Source of the DNA: Chlorocebus sabaeus | Taxonomy: Eukaryota; Chordata; Mammalia; Primates; Cercopithecidae | Length of the DNA stretch: 64,000 nucleotides | Direction of reading: 5' to 3' | Assembly (NCBI RefSeq): GCF_047675955.1 | Contig: NW_027327639.1 | Span: forward strand, 124,001-188,000 | In this document: positions 35,557 to 49,419 of the stretch, one piece after another | Layout of the letters: each line of letters starts with the position of its first letter | Numbering within the stretch: position 1 is the first letter of the stretch | Translations under genes and position numbers: made by a program | Notes under the pieces: model-generated | What the model was told of the DNA's origin: nothing | What the model saw: only the letters and a program-made list of their open reading frames with translations | Databases searched by the model: none

Positions 35557-35728
35557 GATATTTCCTTTTTCACCATAATCCTCTATGGACTTCCAAATAT
35601 CACTGTGAAAATTACACACAAACAGACTTAGCGAAAGTCTCCTTGAAGGGAAAGCTGTAACTCTGTGAGATGAATTAACAGAACACAAAGCAGTTTCTCA
35701 GACAGCTTCTTTCCAGTTTTTAACTGAA
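35557..35728 (-). repeat. 37th monomer, unit 3 copy
   Basis: Same 172-bp monomer; here its start reads 'cctttttcaccataatcc', unlike units 2 and 4. Confidence 0.88.
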
Positions 35729-36553
35729 GATATTTCCTTTTTCACCAAAGCCCTCTATGGGCTTCCAAATATCACTTTGGAAATTCCTCAAGAACTGTCT
35801 TAGCGAAAGGCTTCTTGAGGAAAATGCTGTAAGTCTGTGAAATGAATTAACAGAAAACAAAGCAGTTTCTCAGAAAGATTCTTTCCCGTTTTTAACTGAA
35901 GATATTTCCTTTCTCACCATAGCCCTTTCTGGGCTTCCAAATATCACTTTGCAAATTCCACAAGAACCGTCTTAGCGAAAGACTTCTCGAGGGGAAAGCT
36001 GTAACTCTGTGAGATGCATTAACAAAACACGAAGAAGTTTCTCAGAAAGCTTCTTTCCAGTTTTTAACGGAGGATATTTCCTTTCTCACCATAGCCCTCT
36101 ATGGGATTCTAAATATCACGTTCTAAATTGCACAAGAACAGTCTTAGCGAATGGCTTCTTTAGAGGAATGCTGTAACTCTGGGAGATGAATTAAGAGAAC
36201 ACAAAGCAGTTTTTCAGAAAGCTTATTTTCAGTTTTTATCTTAGGCTATTTTCTTTTTCACCGTAGACCTCTGTAGGCTTCGAAATATCACTTCCCAAAT
36301 TCGACAATAACAGTCTTAGGGAAAGGCTTCGTTAGGGGAAAGCTGTAACTTTGTGAGATGAATTAACAGAACACTACGCAGTGTCTCCGAAAACTTCTTT
36401 TCCGTTTTAAACCGAAGATATTTCCTTTTCACGATAGCTCTCTATGGCCTTCGAAATGTCACTTTGCAAGTTCCACAAGAACAGTCATAGCGAAAGGCTT
36501 CCTCAGGGGAAAGCTGTAACTCTGCGGGATGAATTCACAGATCAGAAAGCTGT

Positions 36554-36723
36554 TTCTCAGAAAGCTTCTTTCTCACTTTTATGGCGGATATTTCCTTTGG
36601 CCCTATAGTCTTCAAAGGGAACCGAATTATCCCTTCTCAGATTCCACAGAAAGAAGGTTAGCAAACAGCTCTACGACATATAGCTCTCACTCAGTGAGTG
36701 GAAGTCACATATCACAAAGCAGT
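36554..36723 (-). repeat. Divergent marker monomer, HOR unit 3
   Basis: Same divergent monomer. The linked base change 'ctctgcggg' lies just to its left in this copy. Confidence 0.9.
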
Positions 36724-39700
36724 TTCTCAGAAAGGTTCTTTTCAGTTTTTATCTTAGGATATTTCGTTTTTCACCATAGCCCTCTATGGGCTTACAAATA
36801 CCACTCTGCAAATTCCACAAGAACAGTCTTACCGAAAGGCTTTTTAAGGGGAAAGCTGTAACTCTGTGAGGTGAATTAACAGAACACAAAGCAGTTTCTC
36901 AGAAAGCTTCTTTTCAGCTTTTATCTTAGGATATTTCCTTTTTCACCATAGCCCTATAAGGGCTTACAAATATCACTATGAGTATTACACAAGAAGAGTC
37001 TTAGCAAAAGTCTTTTTGAGGGTAAAGCTGTAACTCTTTGAGATGAATTAACAGAACACAAAGCAGTTTCTCAGAAAGCTTCTTTTCAGTTTTTATGTTA
37101 GGATATTTCCTTTTTCACGGTAGCACTCTATGGGCTTCCAAATATCACTTTGCAAATTCCACAGGAACAGTCTTAGCGAAAGGCTTCTTGAGGAGAAAGC
37201 TGTATCTCTGTGAGATGAATTAACAGAACACAAAGCAGTTTCTCCGAAAGCTTATTTTCAGTTTTTATCTCAGGCTATTTCCTTTTTCACCATAGACCTC
37301 TATGGGCTTCCAAATATCACTTTGCCAATTCCAGAAGAAGAGTCTTAGCGAAAGGCTTGTTGAGGGGAAATCTGTAACTCTGCGAGATGAATTAACAGAA
37401 CACAAAGTAGTTTCTCAGAAAGCTTCTTTCCCGTTTTTAACGGAAGTTATTTCCTTTTTCAAAGTAGCCCTCTATGGGCTTACAAATATAACTTTGCAAA
37501 TTCCACAAGAACAGTCTTAGTAAAAGGCTTCTGGAGGGGATAGCTGTAAATCTATGAGATAAATTAAGAGAACACAAAGCAGTTTCTCAGAAAGCTTCTT
37601 TCCAGTTTTTAACGGAAGATATTTCCTTTTTCACCATAGCCCTCTAGGGGTTTCCAAATATAACTTTGCAAATCCCACAAGAACAGTATTAGCGAAAGGC
37701 TTCTTGAGGGGAAAGCAGTAACTCTGTGAGATGAATTAACAGAACACAAAGCAGCTTCTGAGAAATATTCTTTGCGGTTTTTAACTAAAGATATTCCCAT
37801 TTTCACCATAGCCCTCTATGGGCTTCCAATTATCACTTTATAAATTCCACAAGAACAGTCTTAGGGAAAGGATTCTTCAGGGGAAAGCTGTAACCCTGTG
37901 AGATGAATTAACAGAACACAAAGCAGTTTCTCAGAAGGCTTCTTTCCAGTATTGAAATGAAGATATTTCCTTTTTCACCGTAGCACACTATGGGCTTTGA
38001 AATATCACTTTTCATTTCCACAACAACAGTATTAGTGAACGGCTTATTGAAGGGAAGGCTGTAACTCTGTGAGATGAATTAACAGAACACAAAGCAGTTT
38101 CTCAGAGAGCTTCTTTCCAGTTTTTAGCGGAAGATATTTCTTTTTCACCATAGAACTCTCTGGGCTTCCAAATATCAGTTTGCAAATTCCACAAGAACAG
38201 TCTTAGCGAAAGGCTTCTTGAGGGGAAAGTTGTAACTCTGTGAGATGAATTAACAGAACACAAAGCAGTTTCTCAGAAAGCTTCTTTCCGGTTTTTAACT
38301 AAAGATATTTTCCTTTTCACCGTAGCCCTCTATGGGTTCCAAATATCACTTTGCAAATTCCACAAGAACAGTCTTAGCGAAAGGCTTCTTGAGGGGAAAG
38401 CTGTAACTCTGTGAGATGAATTAACGGAAGACGAAGCAGTTTTACATAAAGCTTCTTTTCAGTTTTTAGCTTAGGGTATTTTCTTTTTCACCATAGCCCT
38501 CTATGGGCTTCCAAATATTACTTTGCAAATTCCACAAGCACAGTCTCAGCGAAAGGATTCTTGACGGGACAGCTGTAACTCTATGAGATGAATTAACAGA
38601 ACACAAAACCGTTTCTCAGAAAACTTCTTTTTTCAGTGTTTAGCGGAAGATATTTCCTTTTTTACCATAGCCTTCTAACTGCTTCCAAATATCACTTTGC
38701 AAGTTACAAAAGAACACTCTTAGCGAAAGCCTTCTTGAGGGGAATGCTGTAACTCTGAGATGAATTAACAGAACACAAGGCAGTTTCTCATAAGATTCTT
38801 TTCAGTGATTAGCTTAGGATATTTCCTTTTTCACCATAGCCCTCTATGAGCTTCCAAATATCACTATGCAAATTCCACGAGAACAGTCTCAGCACAATTC
38901 TTCTTAAGGGGGAAGCTGTAACACTGTGAGATGAATTAACAGAACACAAAGCAGTTTCTCACAAAGCTTCTTCCCAGTTTTTACTGAAGTTATTTCCTTT
39001 TTCACCATAGTCCTCTATGGGCTTCCAAATATCACTTTGCAAACTCCACAAAAACAGTCTTACCGAAAGGAATCCTGAGGAGAAAGATTTAACTCTGTGA
39101 GATGAACTAACAGAACAAAAAGCAGTTTCTGAGAAAGCTTCTTTCCAGTTTTTAAATGAAGATATTTCCCTTTTCACCATAGTCATCAATGGGCTTCGAA
39201 ATATCACTTTGTAAATTCCACAAAAATATTCGTAGTGAAAGGCTTCTTGAAGGGTAGCTGTAACTCTGTGAGATGAATTAACAGAACACAAAGCAGTTTC
39301 TCAAAATGCATCGTTCCAGTTTTTAACTGAAGATATTTCCTTTTTCACCGTAACCCTCTATGGGCTTCCAAATATCACTTTGCAAATTCCACAAAACAGT
39401 CTTAGCGAAAGACTTCTTGGGGAGAAATCTGTAACTCTGTGAGATGAATTAACAGAACACAAAGCAGTTTCTCAGAATGTTTCTTTCCAGTTTTTAACGG
39501 GAGATATTTCCTTTTTCACCATAGACCTCTGTGGGCTTCCAAATATCACTTTGCAAATTCCACAATAACAGTTTTAGCCAAAGGCTTCATGAGGGAAAAG
39601 CTGTAACTCTGTGAGATGAATTAACAGAACACAAACCAGTTTCTCAGAAATCTACTTTGCAGTTTTTAACTAAAGATATTTCCTTTTTCACAATAGCCCC

Positions 39701-41904
39701 TATGGGCTTCCAAATGTCACTTTCCAAATTCCACAAGAACAATCTTCGCGAAAGGCTTCCTCAGGGGAGGATGTAACTCTGTGAAATGAATTAACACAAC
39801 ACAAAGCAGTTTCTCAGAAAGCTTCTTTCCAGTTTTTAACTGAAGATATTTCATTTTTCACCATAGCCCTCGCAGGGCTTCCAAATTGCACTTTGCAAAT
39901 TCCACAAGAGCAGTCTTAGCGAAAGGCTTCTTGAGGGGAAAGCTGTAACACTGTGAGATGAATTAACAGAACACAAGCAGTTTATCAGAAAGCTTCTTTT
40001 CAGTTTTTAACTTAGGATATTTCCTTTTCCTCCATAGCCCTCTATAGGCTTCCAAATATCACTTTGCAAATTCCACAATAACATTCTTAGCGAAACGCTT
40101 CTTGTGGGGATAGCTGTAACTCTGTGAGATGAATTAACAGAAGACAAAGCAGTTTCTCAGCAAGTTTCTTTTCAGTTTTTATCTTGGGATATTTCCTATT
40201 TCACCAAGGCCCTCTATGGGCTTTCAAATAACACCTTGCAAATTCTGAGAGAACAGTCTTAGAGGAAGTTTTCTTGAGGGGAAAACTGTAACTCTGTGAG
40301 ATAAATTAACAGAACACAAAGCAGTTTCTCAGCAAACGTCTTCTCAGTTTTTATCGTAGGATGTCTCCTTTTTCACATTAGCCCTCTATGGGCTTACAAA
40401 TATCACGTTGCAAATTCCACAAGAACCGTCTTAGCAAAAGACTTCTCGAGGGGAAAGCTGCAACTCTTTGAGATGAATTAACAGAACACGAAGGAGTTTC
40501 TCAGAAAGCTTCTTTCCACTTTTTATCTTAGGATATTGCCTTTTTCACCATAGCCCTATTTGGGCTTAAACTATCACTTTGAAGATTACACAAAACAATA
40601 TTAGCAAAAGTCTTCTTGAGGGTAAAGCTGTAACACTTTGAGAGGAATTATCAGAACACAAACCAGTTTCTCAGAAAGCTTCTTTGCAGTTATTAATTGA
40701 AGATATTTCCTTTTTCATCATAGCCCTCTATGGGCTTCCAAATATCACTTTTCAAATTCCACAAGAACATTCTTAGCGAAAGGCTTCTTGAGGGGAAAGC
40801 TGTAACTCTGTGAGATGAATTACCAGAACACAAAGCAGTTTCTCAGAAAGCTTCTTTCCAGATTTTAACGGAAATTATTTCCTTTTTCACCATAGCCCTC
40901 TATGGGCTTCTAAATATCACGTTCTAACTTCCACAAGAACAGTCTTAGCGATAGGATTCTTGAGGGGAAAGCTGTAACTCTGTGAGATTAAATAACAGAA
41001 CACAAAGCAGTTTCTCAGAAACCTTTTTTTGCAGTTTTTAACGGAAGATATTTCCTTTTTCACCACAGCCCTCTATGAGCTTCTAAATATCACTTTACAA
41101 ATTCCACAAGAACAGTCTTAGAGAAAGGTTTCTTTGGGGGAAAGCTGTAACTCTGTGAGATAAATTAACAGAACACAAAGTAGTTTCTCAGAAAGCTTCT
41201 TTCAAGATTTTAACGGAAGATATTTCCTTTTTCATCATAGCCCTCTATGGGCGTCGAAATATCACCTTGAAAATTCCACAGGAACAATCTTAGTGAACAG
41301 CTTCTTGCAGGGAAAGCTATAACTCTGTGAGATGAATTAAGAGAACATAATGGAGTTTCTCAGAAAGCTTCTTTTCGGTTTTTATCTTAGAATATTTCCT
41401 TTTTGCCATAACCCTCTATGGGCTTCTAAAATCAATTTGCAAATTCCACAAGAACAGTCTTAGCAAAAGGCTTCTTGAGGAGAAAGCTGTAACTCTGTGA
41501 GATGAATTAACAGGACACAGAGCACTTTCTTAGAAAGCTTCTTTCCAGTTTATAACGGAAAATATTTCTTTATTCACCATAGCCCTCTATGGCCTTCTAA
41601 ATACCACTTTCGAAATGAAACAAGAACAGTCCTAGAGAAAGACTTCTTGAGGGGAAAGCTGTAACTCTGTGAGATGAATTAACAGAACACAAAGCAGTTT
41701 CTCAGAAGGCTTCTTTCCAGTTTTCAAATAAAAATATTTCCTTTTTTACCATAGCTCTATATGGGCTTCCTAAAATCACTTTGCAAATTCCACAAGAACA
41801 GACTTAGTAAAGGTCTTCTTGAGGGGAAAGCTGTAAATCTGTGAGATGAATTAAGAGAACACAATGTAGATTCTCAGAAAGCTTCTTTCCAGTTTTTAAC
41901 GGAA

Positions 41905-42076
41905 GATATTTCCTTTTACACCATAATCCTCTATGGACTTCCAAATATCACTGTGAAAATTACACACAAACAGACTTAGCGAAAGTCTCCTTGAAGGGAA
42001 AGCTGTAACTCTGTGAGATGAATTAACAGAACACAAAGCAGTTTCTCAGACAGCTTCTTTCCAGTTTTTAACTGAA
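41905..42076 (-). repeat. 37th monomer, unit 4 copy
   Basis: Same 172-bp monomer, with the 'ccttttacaccataatcc' variant shared with unit 2. Confidence 0.88.
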
Positions 42077-42901
42077 GATATTTCCTTTTTCACCAAAGCC
42101 CTCTATGGGCTTCCAAATATCACTTTGGAAATTCCTCAAGAACTGTCTTAGCGAAAGGCTTCTTGAGGAAAATGCTGTAAGTCTGTGAAATGAATTAACA
42201 GAAAACAAAGCAGTTTCTCAGAAAGATTCTTTCCCGTTTTTAACTGAAGATATTTCCTTTCTCACCATAGCCCTTTCTGGGCTTCCAAATATCACTTTGC
42301 AAATTCCACAAGAACCGTCTTAGCGAAAGACTTCTCGAGGGGAAAGCTGTAACTCTGTGAGATGCATTAACAAAACACGAAGAAGTTTCTCAGAAAGCTT
42401 CTTTCCAGTTTTTAACGGAGGATATTTCCTTTCTCACCATAGCCCTCTATGGGATTCTAAATATCACGTTCTAAATTGCACAAGAACAGTCTTAGCGAAT
42501 GGCTTCTTTAGAGGAATGCTGTAACTCTGGGAGATGAATTAAGAGAACACAAAGCAGTTTTTCAGAAAGCTTATTTTCAGTTTTTATCTTAGGCTATTTT
42601 CTTTTTCACCGTAGACCTCTGTAGGCTTCGAAATATCACTTCCCAAATTCGACAATAACAGTCTTAGGGAAAGGCTTCGTTAGGGGAAAGCTGTAACTTT
42701 GTGAGATGAATTAACAGAACACTACGCAGTGTCTCCGAAAACTTCTTTTCCGTTTTAAACCGAAGATATTTCCTTTTCACGATAGCTCTCTATGGCCTTC
42801 GAAATGTCACTTTGCAAGTTCCACAAGAACAGTCATAGCGAAAGGCTTCCTCAGGGGAAAGCTGTAACTCTGCGGGATGAATTCACAGATCAGAAAGCTG
42901 T

Positions 42902-43071
42902 TTCTCAGAAAGCTTCTTTCTCACTTTTATGGCGGATATTTCCTTTGGCCCTATAGTCTTCAAAGGGAACCGAATTATCCCTTCTCAGATTCCACAGAAA
43001 GAAGGTTAGCAAACAGCTCTACGACATATAGCTCTCACTCAGTGAGTGGAAGTCACATATCACAAAGCAGT
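42902..43071 (-). repeat. Divergent marker monomer, HOR unit 4
   Basis: Same divergent monomer at the expected 6,348-bp spacing. Confidence 0.9.
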
Positions 43072-46000
43072 TTCTCAGAAAGGTTCTTTTCAGTTTTTAT
43101 CTTAGGATATTTCGTTTTTCACCATAGCCCTCTATGGGCTTACAAATACCACTCTGCAAATTCCACAAGAACAGTCTTACCGAAAGGCTTTTTAAGGGGA
43201 AAGCTGTAACTCTGTGAGGTGAATTAACAGAACACAAAGCAGTTTCTCAGAAAGCTTCTTTTCAGCTTTTATCTTAGGATATTTCCTTTTTCACCATAGC
43301 CCTATAAGGGCTTACAAATATCACTATGAGTATTACACAAGAAGAGTCTTAGCAAAAGTCTTTTTGAGGGTAAAGCTGTAACTCTTTGAGATGAATTAAC
43401 AGAACACAAAGCAGTTTCTCAGAAAGCTTCTTTTCAGTTTTTATGTTAGGATATTTCCTTTTTCACGGTAGCACTCTATGGGCTTCCAAATATCACTTTG
43501 CAAATTCCACAGGAACAGTCTTAGCGAAAGGCTTCTTGAGGAGAAAGCTGTATCTCTGTGAGATGAATTAACAGAACACAAAGCAGTTTCTCCGAAAGCT
43601 TATTTTCAGTTTTTATCTCAGGCTATTTCCTTTTTCACCATAGACCTCTATGGGCTTCCAAATATCACTTTGCCAATTCCAGAAGAAGAGTCTTAGCGAA
43701 AGGCTTGTTGAGGGGAAATCTGTAACTCTGCGAGATGAATTAACAGAACACAAAGTAGTTTCTCAGAAAGCTTCTTTCCCGTTTTTAACGGAAGTTATTT
43801 CCTTTTTCAAAGTAGCCCTCTATGGGCTTACAAATATAACTTTGCAAATTCCACAAGAACAGTCTTAGTAAAAGGCTTCTGGAGGGGATAGCTGTAAATC
43901 TATGAGATAAATTAAGAGAACACAAAGCAGTTTCTCAGAAAGCTTCTTTCCAGTTTTTAACGGAAGATATTTCCTTTTTCACCATAGCCCTCTAGGGGTT
44001 TCCAAATATAACTTTGCAAATCCCACAAGAACAGTATTAGCGAAAGGCTTCTTGAGGGGAAAGCAGTAACTCTGTGAGATGAATTAACAGAACACAAAGC
44101 AGCTTCTGAGAAATATTCTTTGCGGTTTTTAACTAAAGATATTCCCATTTTCACCATAGCCCTCTATGGGCTTCCAATTATCACTTTATAAATTCCACAA
44201 GAACAGTCTTAGGGAAAGGATTCTTCAGGGGAAAGCTGTAACCCTGTGAGATGAATTAACAGAACACAAAGCAGTTTCTCAGAAGGCTTCTTTCCAGTAT
44301 TGAAATGAAGATATTTCCTTTTTCACCGTAGCACACTATGGGCTTTGAAATATCACTTTTCATTTCCACAACAACAGTATTAGTGAACGGCTTATTGAAG
44401 GGAAGGCTGTAACTCTGTGAGATGAATTAACAGAACACAAAGCAGTTTCTCAGAGAGCTTCTTTCCAGTTTTTAGCGGAAGATATTTCTTTTTCACCATA
44501 GAACTCTCTGGGCTTCCAAATATCAGTTTGCAAATTCCACAAGAACAGTCTTAGCGAAAGGCTTCTTGAGGGGAAAGTTGTAACTCTGTGAGATGAATTA
44601 ACAGAACACAAAGCAGTTTCTCAGAAAGCTTCTTTCCGGTTTTTAACTAAAGATATTTTCCTTTTCACCGTAGCCCTCTATGGGTTCCAAATATCACTTT
44701 GCAAATTCCACAAGAACAGTCTTAGCGAAAGGCTTCTTGAGGGGAAAGCTGTAACTCTGTGAGATGAATTAACGGAAGACGAAGCAGTTTTACATAAAGC
44801 TTCTTTTCAGTTTTTAGCTTAGGGTATTTTCTTTTTCACCATAGCCCTCTATGGGCTTCCAAATATTACTTTGCAAATTCCACAAGCACAGTCTCAGCGA
44901 AAGGATTCTTGACGGGACAGCTGTAACTCTATGAGATGAATTAACAGAACACAAAACCGTTTCTCAGAAAACTTCTTTTTTCAGTGTTTAGCGGAAGATA
45001 TTTCCTTTTTTACCATAGCCTTCTAACTGCTTCCAAATATCACTTTGCAAGTTACAAAAGAACACTCTTAGCGAAAGCCTTCTTGAGGGGAATGCTGTAA
45101 CTCTGAGATGAATTAACAGAACACAAGGCAGTTTCTCATAAGATTCTTTTCAGTGATTAGCTTAGGATATTTCCTTTTTCACCATAGCCCTCTATGAGCT
45201 TCCAAATATCACTATGCAAATTCCACGAGAACAGTCTCAGCACAATTCTTCTTAAGGGGGAAGCTGTAACACTGTGAGATGAATTAACAGAACACAAAGC
45301 AGTTTCTCACAAAGCTTCTTCCCAGTTTTTACTGAAGTTATTTCCTTTTTCACCATAGTCCTCTATGGGCTTCCAAATATCACTTTGCAAACTCCACAAA
45401 AACAGTCTTACCGAAAGGAATCCTGAGGAGAAAGATTTAACTCTGTGAGATGAACTAACAGAACAAAAAGCAGTTTCTGAGAAAGCTTCTTTCCAGTTTT
45501 TAAATGAAGATATTTCCCTTTTCACCATAGTCATCAATGGGCTTCGAAATATCACTTTGTAAATTCCACAAAAATATTCGTAGTGAAAGGCTTCTTGAAG
45601 GGTAGCTGTAACTCTGTGAGATGAATTAACAGAACACAAAGCAGTTTCTCAAAATGCATCGTTCCAGTTTTTAACTGAAGATATTTCCTTTTTCACCGTA
45701 ACCCTCTATGGGCTTCCAAATATCACTTTGCAAATTCCACAAAACAGTCTTAGCGAAAGACTTCTTGGGGAGAAATCTGTAACTCTGTGAGATGAATTAA
45801 CAGAACACAAAGCAGTTTCTCAGAATGTTTCTTTCCAGTTTTTAACGGGAGATATTTCCTTTTTCACCATAGACCTCTGTGGGCTTCCAAATATCACTTT
45901 GCAAATTCCACAATAACAGTTTTAGCCAAAGGCTTCATGAGGGAAAAGCTGTAACTCTGTGAGATGAATTAACAGAACACAAACCAGTTTCTCAGAAATC

Positions 46001-48252
46001 TACTTTGCAGTTTTTAACTAAAGATATTTCCTTTTTCACAATAGCCCCTATGGGCTTCCAAATGTCACTTTCCAAATTCCACAAGAACAATCTTCGCGAA
46101 AGGCTTCCTCAGGGGAGGATGTAACTCTGTGAAATGAATTAACACAACACAAAGCAGTTTCTCAGAAAGCTTCTTTCCAGTTTTTAACTGAAGATATTTC
46201 ATTTTTCACCATAGCCCTCGCAGGGCTTCCAAATTGCACTTTGCAAATTCCACAAGAGCAGTCTTAGCGAAAGGCTTCTTGAGGGGAAAGCTGTAACACT
46301 GTGAGATGAATTAACAGAACACAAGCAGTTTATCAGAAAGCTTCTTTTCAGTTTTTAACTTAGGATATTTCCTTTTCCTCCATAGCCCTCTATAGGCTTC
46401 CAAATATCACTTTGCAAATTCCACAATAACATTCTTAGCGAAACGCTTCTTGTGGGGATAGCTGTAACTCTGTGAGATGAATTAACAGAAGACAAAGCAG
46501 TTTCTCAGCAAGTTTCTTTTCAGTTTTTATCTTGGGATATTTCCTATTTCACCAAGGCCCTCTATGGGCTTTCAAATAACACCTTGCAAATTCTGAGAGA
46601 ACAGTCTTAGAGGAAGTTTTCTTGAGGGGAAAACTGTAACTCTGTGAGATAAATTAACAGAACACAAAGCAGTTTCTCAGCAAACGTCTTCTCAGTTTTT
46701 ATCGTAGGATGTCTCCTTTTTCACATTAGCCCTCTATGGGCTTACAAATATCACGTTGCAAATTCCACAAGAACCGTCTTAGCAAAAGACTTCTCGAGGG
46801 GAAAGCTGCAACTCTTTGAGATGAATTAACAGAACACGAAGGAGTTTCTCAGAAAGCTTCTTTCCACTTTTTATCTTAGGATATTGCCTTTTTCACCATA
46901 GCCCTATTTGGGCTTAAACTATCACTTTGAAGATTACACAAAACAATATTAGCAAAAGTCTTCTTGAGGGTAAAGCTGTAACACTTTGAGAGGAATTATC
47001 AGAACACAAACCAGTTTCTCAGAAAGCTTCTTTGCAGTTATTAATTGAAGATATTTCCTTTTTCATCATAGCCCTCTATGGGCTTCCAAATATCACTTTT
47101 CAAATTCCACAAGAACATTCTTAGCGAAAGGCTTCTTGAGGGGAAAGCTGTAACTCTGTGAGATGAATTACCAGAACACAAAGCAGTTTCTCAGAAAGCT
47201 TCTTTCCAGATTTTAACGGAAATTATTTCCTTTTTCACCATAGCCCTCTATGGGCTTCTAAATATCACGTTCTAACTTCCACAAGAACAGTCTTAGCGAT
47301 AGGATTCTTGAGGGGAAAGCTGTAACTCTGTGAGATTAAATAACAGAACACAAAGCAGTTTCTCAGAAACCTTTTTTTGCAGTTTTTAACGGAAGATATT
47401 TCCTTTTTCACCACAGCCCTCTATGAGCTTCTAAATATCACTTTACAAATTCCACAAGAACAGTCTTAGAGAAAGGTTTCTTTGGGGGAAAGCTGTAACT
47501 CTGTGAGATAAATTAACAGAACACAAAGTAGTTTCTCAGAAAGCTTCTTTCAAGATTTTAACGGAAGATATTTCCTTTTTCATCATAGCCCTCTATGGGC
47601 GTCGAAATATCACCTTGAAAATTCCACAGGAACAATCTTAGTGAACAGCTTCTTGCAGGGAAAGCTATAACTCTGTGAGATGAATTAAGAGAACATAATG
47701 GAGTTTCTCAGAAAGCTTCTTTTCGGTTTTTATCTTAGAATATTTCCTTTTTGCCATAACCCTCTATGGGCTTCTAAAATCAATTTGCAAATTCCACAAG
47801 AACAGTCTTAGCAAGAGGCTTCTTGAGGAGAAAGCTGTAACTCTGTGAGATGAATTAACAGGACACAAAGCACTTTCTTAGAAAGCTTCTTTCCAGTTTA
47901 TAAAGGAAAATATTTCTTTATTCACCATAGCCCTCTATGGCCTTCTAAATACCACTTTCGAAATGAAACAAGAACAGTCCTAGAGAAAGACTTCTTGAGG
48001 GGAAAGCTGTAACTCTGTGAGATGAATTAACAGAACACAAAGCAGGTTCTCAGAAAGCTTCTTTCCAGTTTTCAAATAAAAATATTTCCTTTTTAACCAT
48101 AGCTCTATATGGGCTTCCTAAAATCACTTTGCAAATTCCACAAGAACAGACTTAGGAAAGGTCTTCTTGAGGGGAAAGCTGTAAATCTGTGAGATGAATT
48201 AAGAGAACACAATGTAGATTCTCAGAAAGCTTCTTTCCAGTTTTTAACGGAA

Positions 48253-48424
48253 GATATTTCCTTTTTCACCATAATCCTCTATGGACTTCCAAATATCACT
48301 GTGAAAATTACACACAAACAGACTTAGCGAAAGTCTCCTTGAAGGGAAAGCTGTAACTCTGTGAGATGAATTAACAGAACACAAAGCAGTTTCTCAGACA
48401 GCTTCTTTCCAGTTTTTAACTGAA
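48253..48424 (-). repeat. 37th monomer, unit 5 copy
   Basis: Same 172-bp monomer, with the 'cctttttcaccataatcc' form. Confidence 0.88.
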
Positions 48425-49249
48425 GATATTTCCTTTTTCACCAAAGCCCTCTATGGGCTTCCAAATATCACTTTGGAAATTCCTCAAGAACTGTCTTAGC
48501 GAAAGGCTTCTTGAGGAAAATGCTGTAAGTCTGTGAAATGAATTAACAGAAAACAAAGCAGTTTCTCAGAAAGATTCTTTCCCGTTTTTAACTGAAGATA
48601 TTTCCTTTCTCACCATAGCCCTTTCTGGGCTTCCAAATATCACTTTGCAAATTCCACAAGAACCGTCTTAGCGAAAGACTTCTCGAGGGGAAAGCTGTAA
48701 CTCTGTGAGATGCATTAACAAAACACGAAGAAGTTTCTCAGAAAGCTTCTTTCCAGTTTTTAACGGAGGATATTTCCTTTCTCACCATAGCCCTCTATGG
48801 GATTCTAAATATCACGTTCTAAATTGCACAAGAACAGTCTTAGCGAATGGCTTCTTTAGAGGAATGCTGTAACTCTGGGAGATGAATTAAGAGAACACAA
48901 AGCAGTTTTTCAGAAAGCTTATTTTCAGTTTTTATCTTAGGCTATTTTCTTTTTCACCGTAGACCTCTGTAGGCTTCGAAATATCACTTCCCAAATTCGA
49001 CAATAACAGTCTTAGGGAAAGGCTTCGTTAGGGGAAAGCTGTAACTTTGTGAGATGAATTAACAGAACACTACGCAGTGTCTCCGAAAACTTCTTTTCCG
49101 TTTTAAACCGAAGATATTTCCTTTTCACGATAGCTCTCTATGGCCTTCGAAATGTCACTTTGCAAGTTCCACAAGAACAGTCATAGCGAAAGGCTTCCTC
49201 AGGGGAAAGCTGTAACTCTGCGGGATGAATTCACAGATCAGAAAGCTGT

Positions 49250-49419
49250 TTCTCAGAAAGCTTCTTTCTCACTTTTATGGCGGATATTTCCTTTGGCCCT
49301 ATAGTCTTCAAAGGGAACCGAATTATCCCTTCTCAGATTCCACAGAAAGAAGGTTAGCAAACAGCTCTACGACATATAGCTCTCACTCAGTGAGTGGAAG
49401 TCACATATCACAAAGCAGT
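49250..49419 (-). repeat. Divergent marker monomer, HOR unit 5
   Basis: Same divergent monomer at the expected 6,348-bp spacing. Confidence 0.9.

Larger units (their letters stand above)
30709..37056 (-). repeat. HOR unit 3 (37-mer, 6,348 bp)
   Basis: A full-length copy. It shares 'agcaggttctcag' (~35,346) and 'gacttaggaaagg' (~35,455) with unit 5 only. It carries 'cctttctcaccatagcccttt' in the 35.9-kb region, as units 4 and 5 do. From the 36.5-kb region it has 'ctctgcgggatg', as units 4, 5 and 7 do. Confidence 0.95.
37057..43404 (-). repeat. HOR unit 4 (37-mer, 6,348 bp)
   Basis: A full-length copy. It has 'gtaaccctgtgag' near 37,890 (shared with units 5, 6 and 8), 'ctcagaaggcttc' near 41,703 and 'ccttttacaccataatcc' near 41,912 (shared with unit 2). 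With unit 1 it has 'agcaaaaggcttc' where most copies read 'agcaagaggcttc' (~41,462). Confidence 0.95.
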
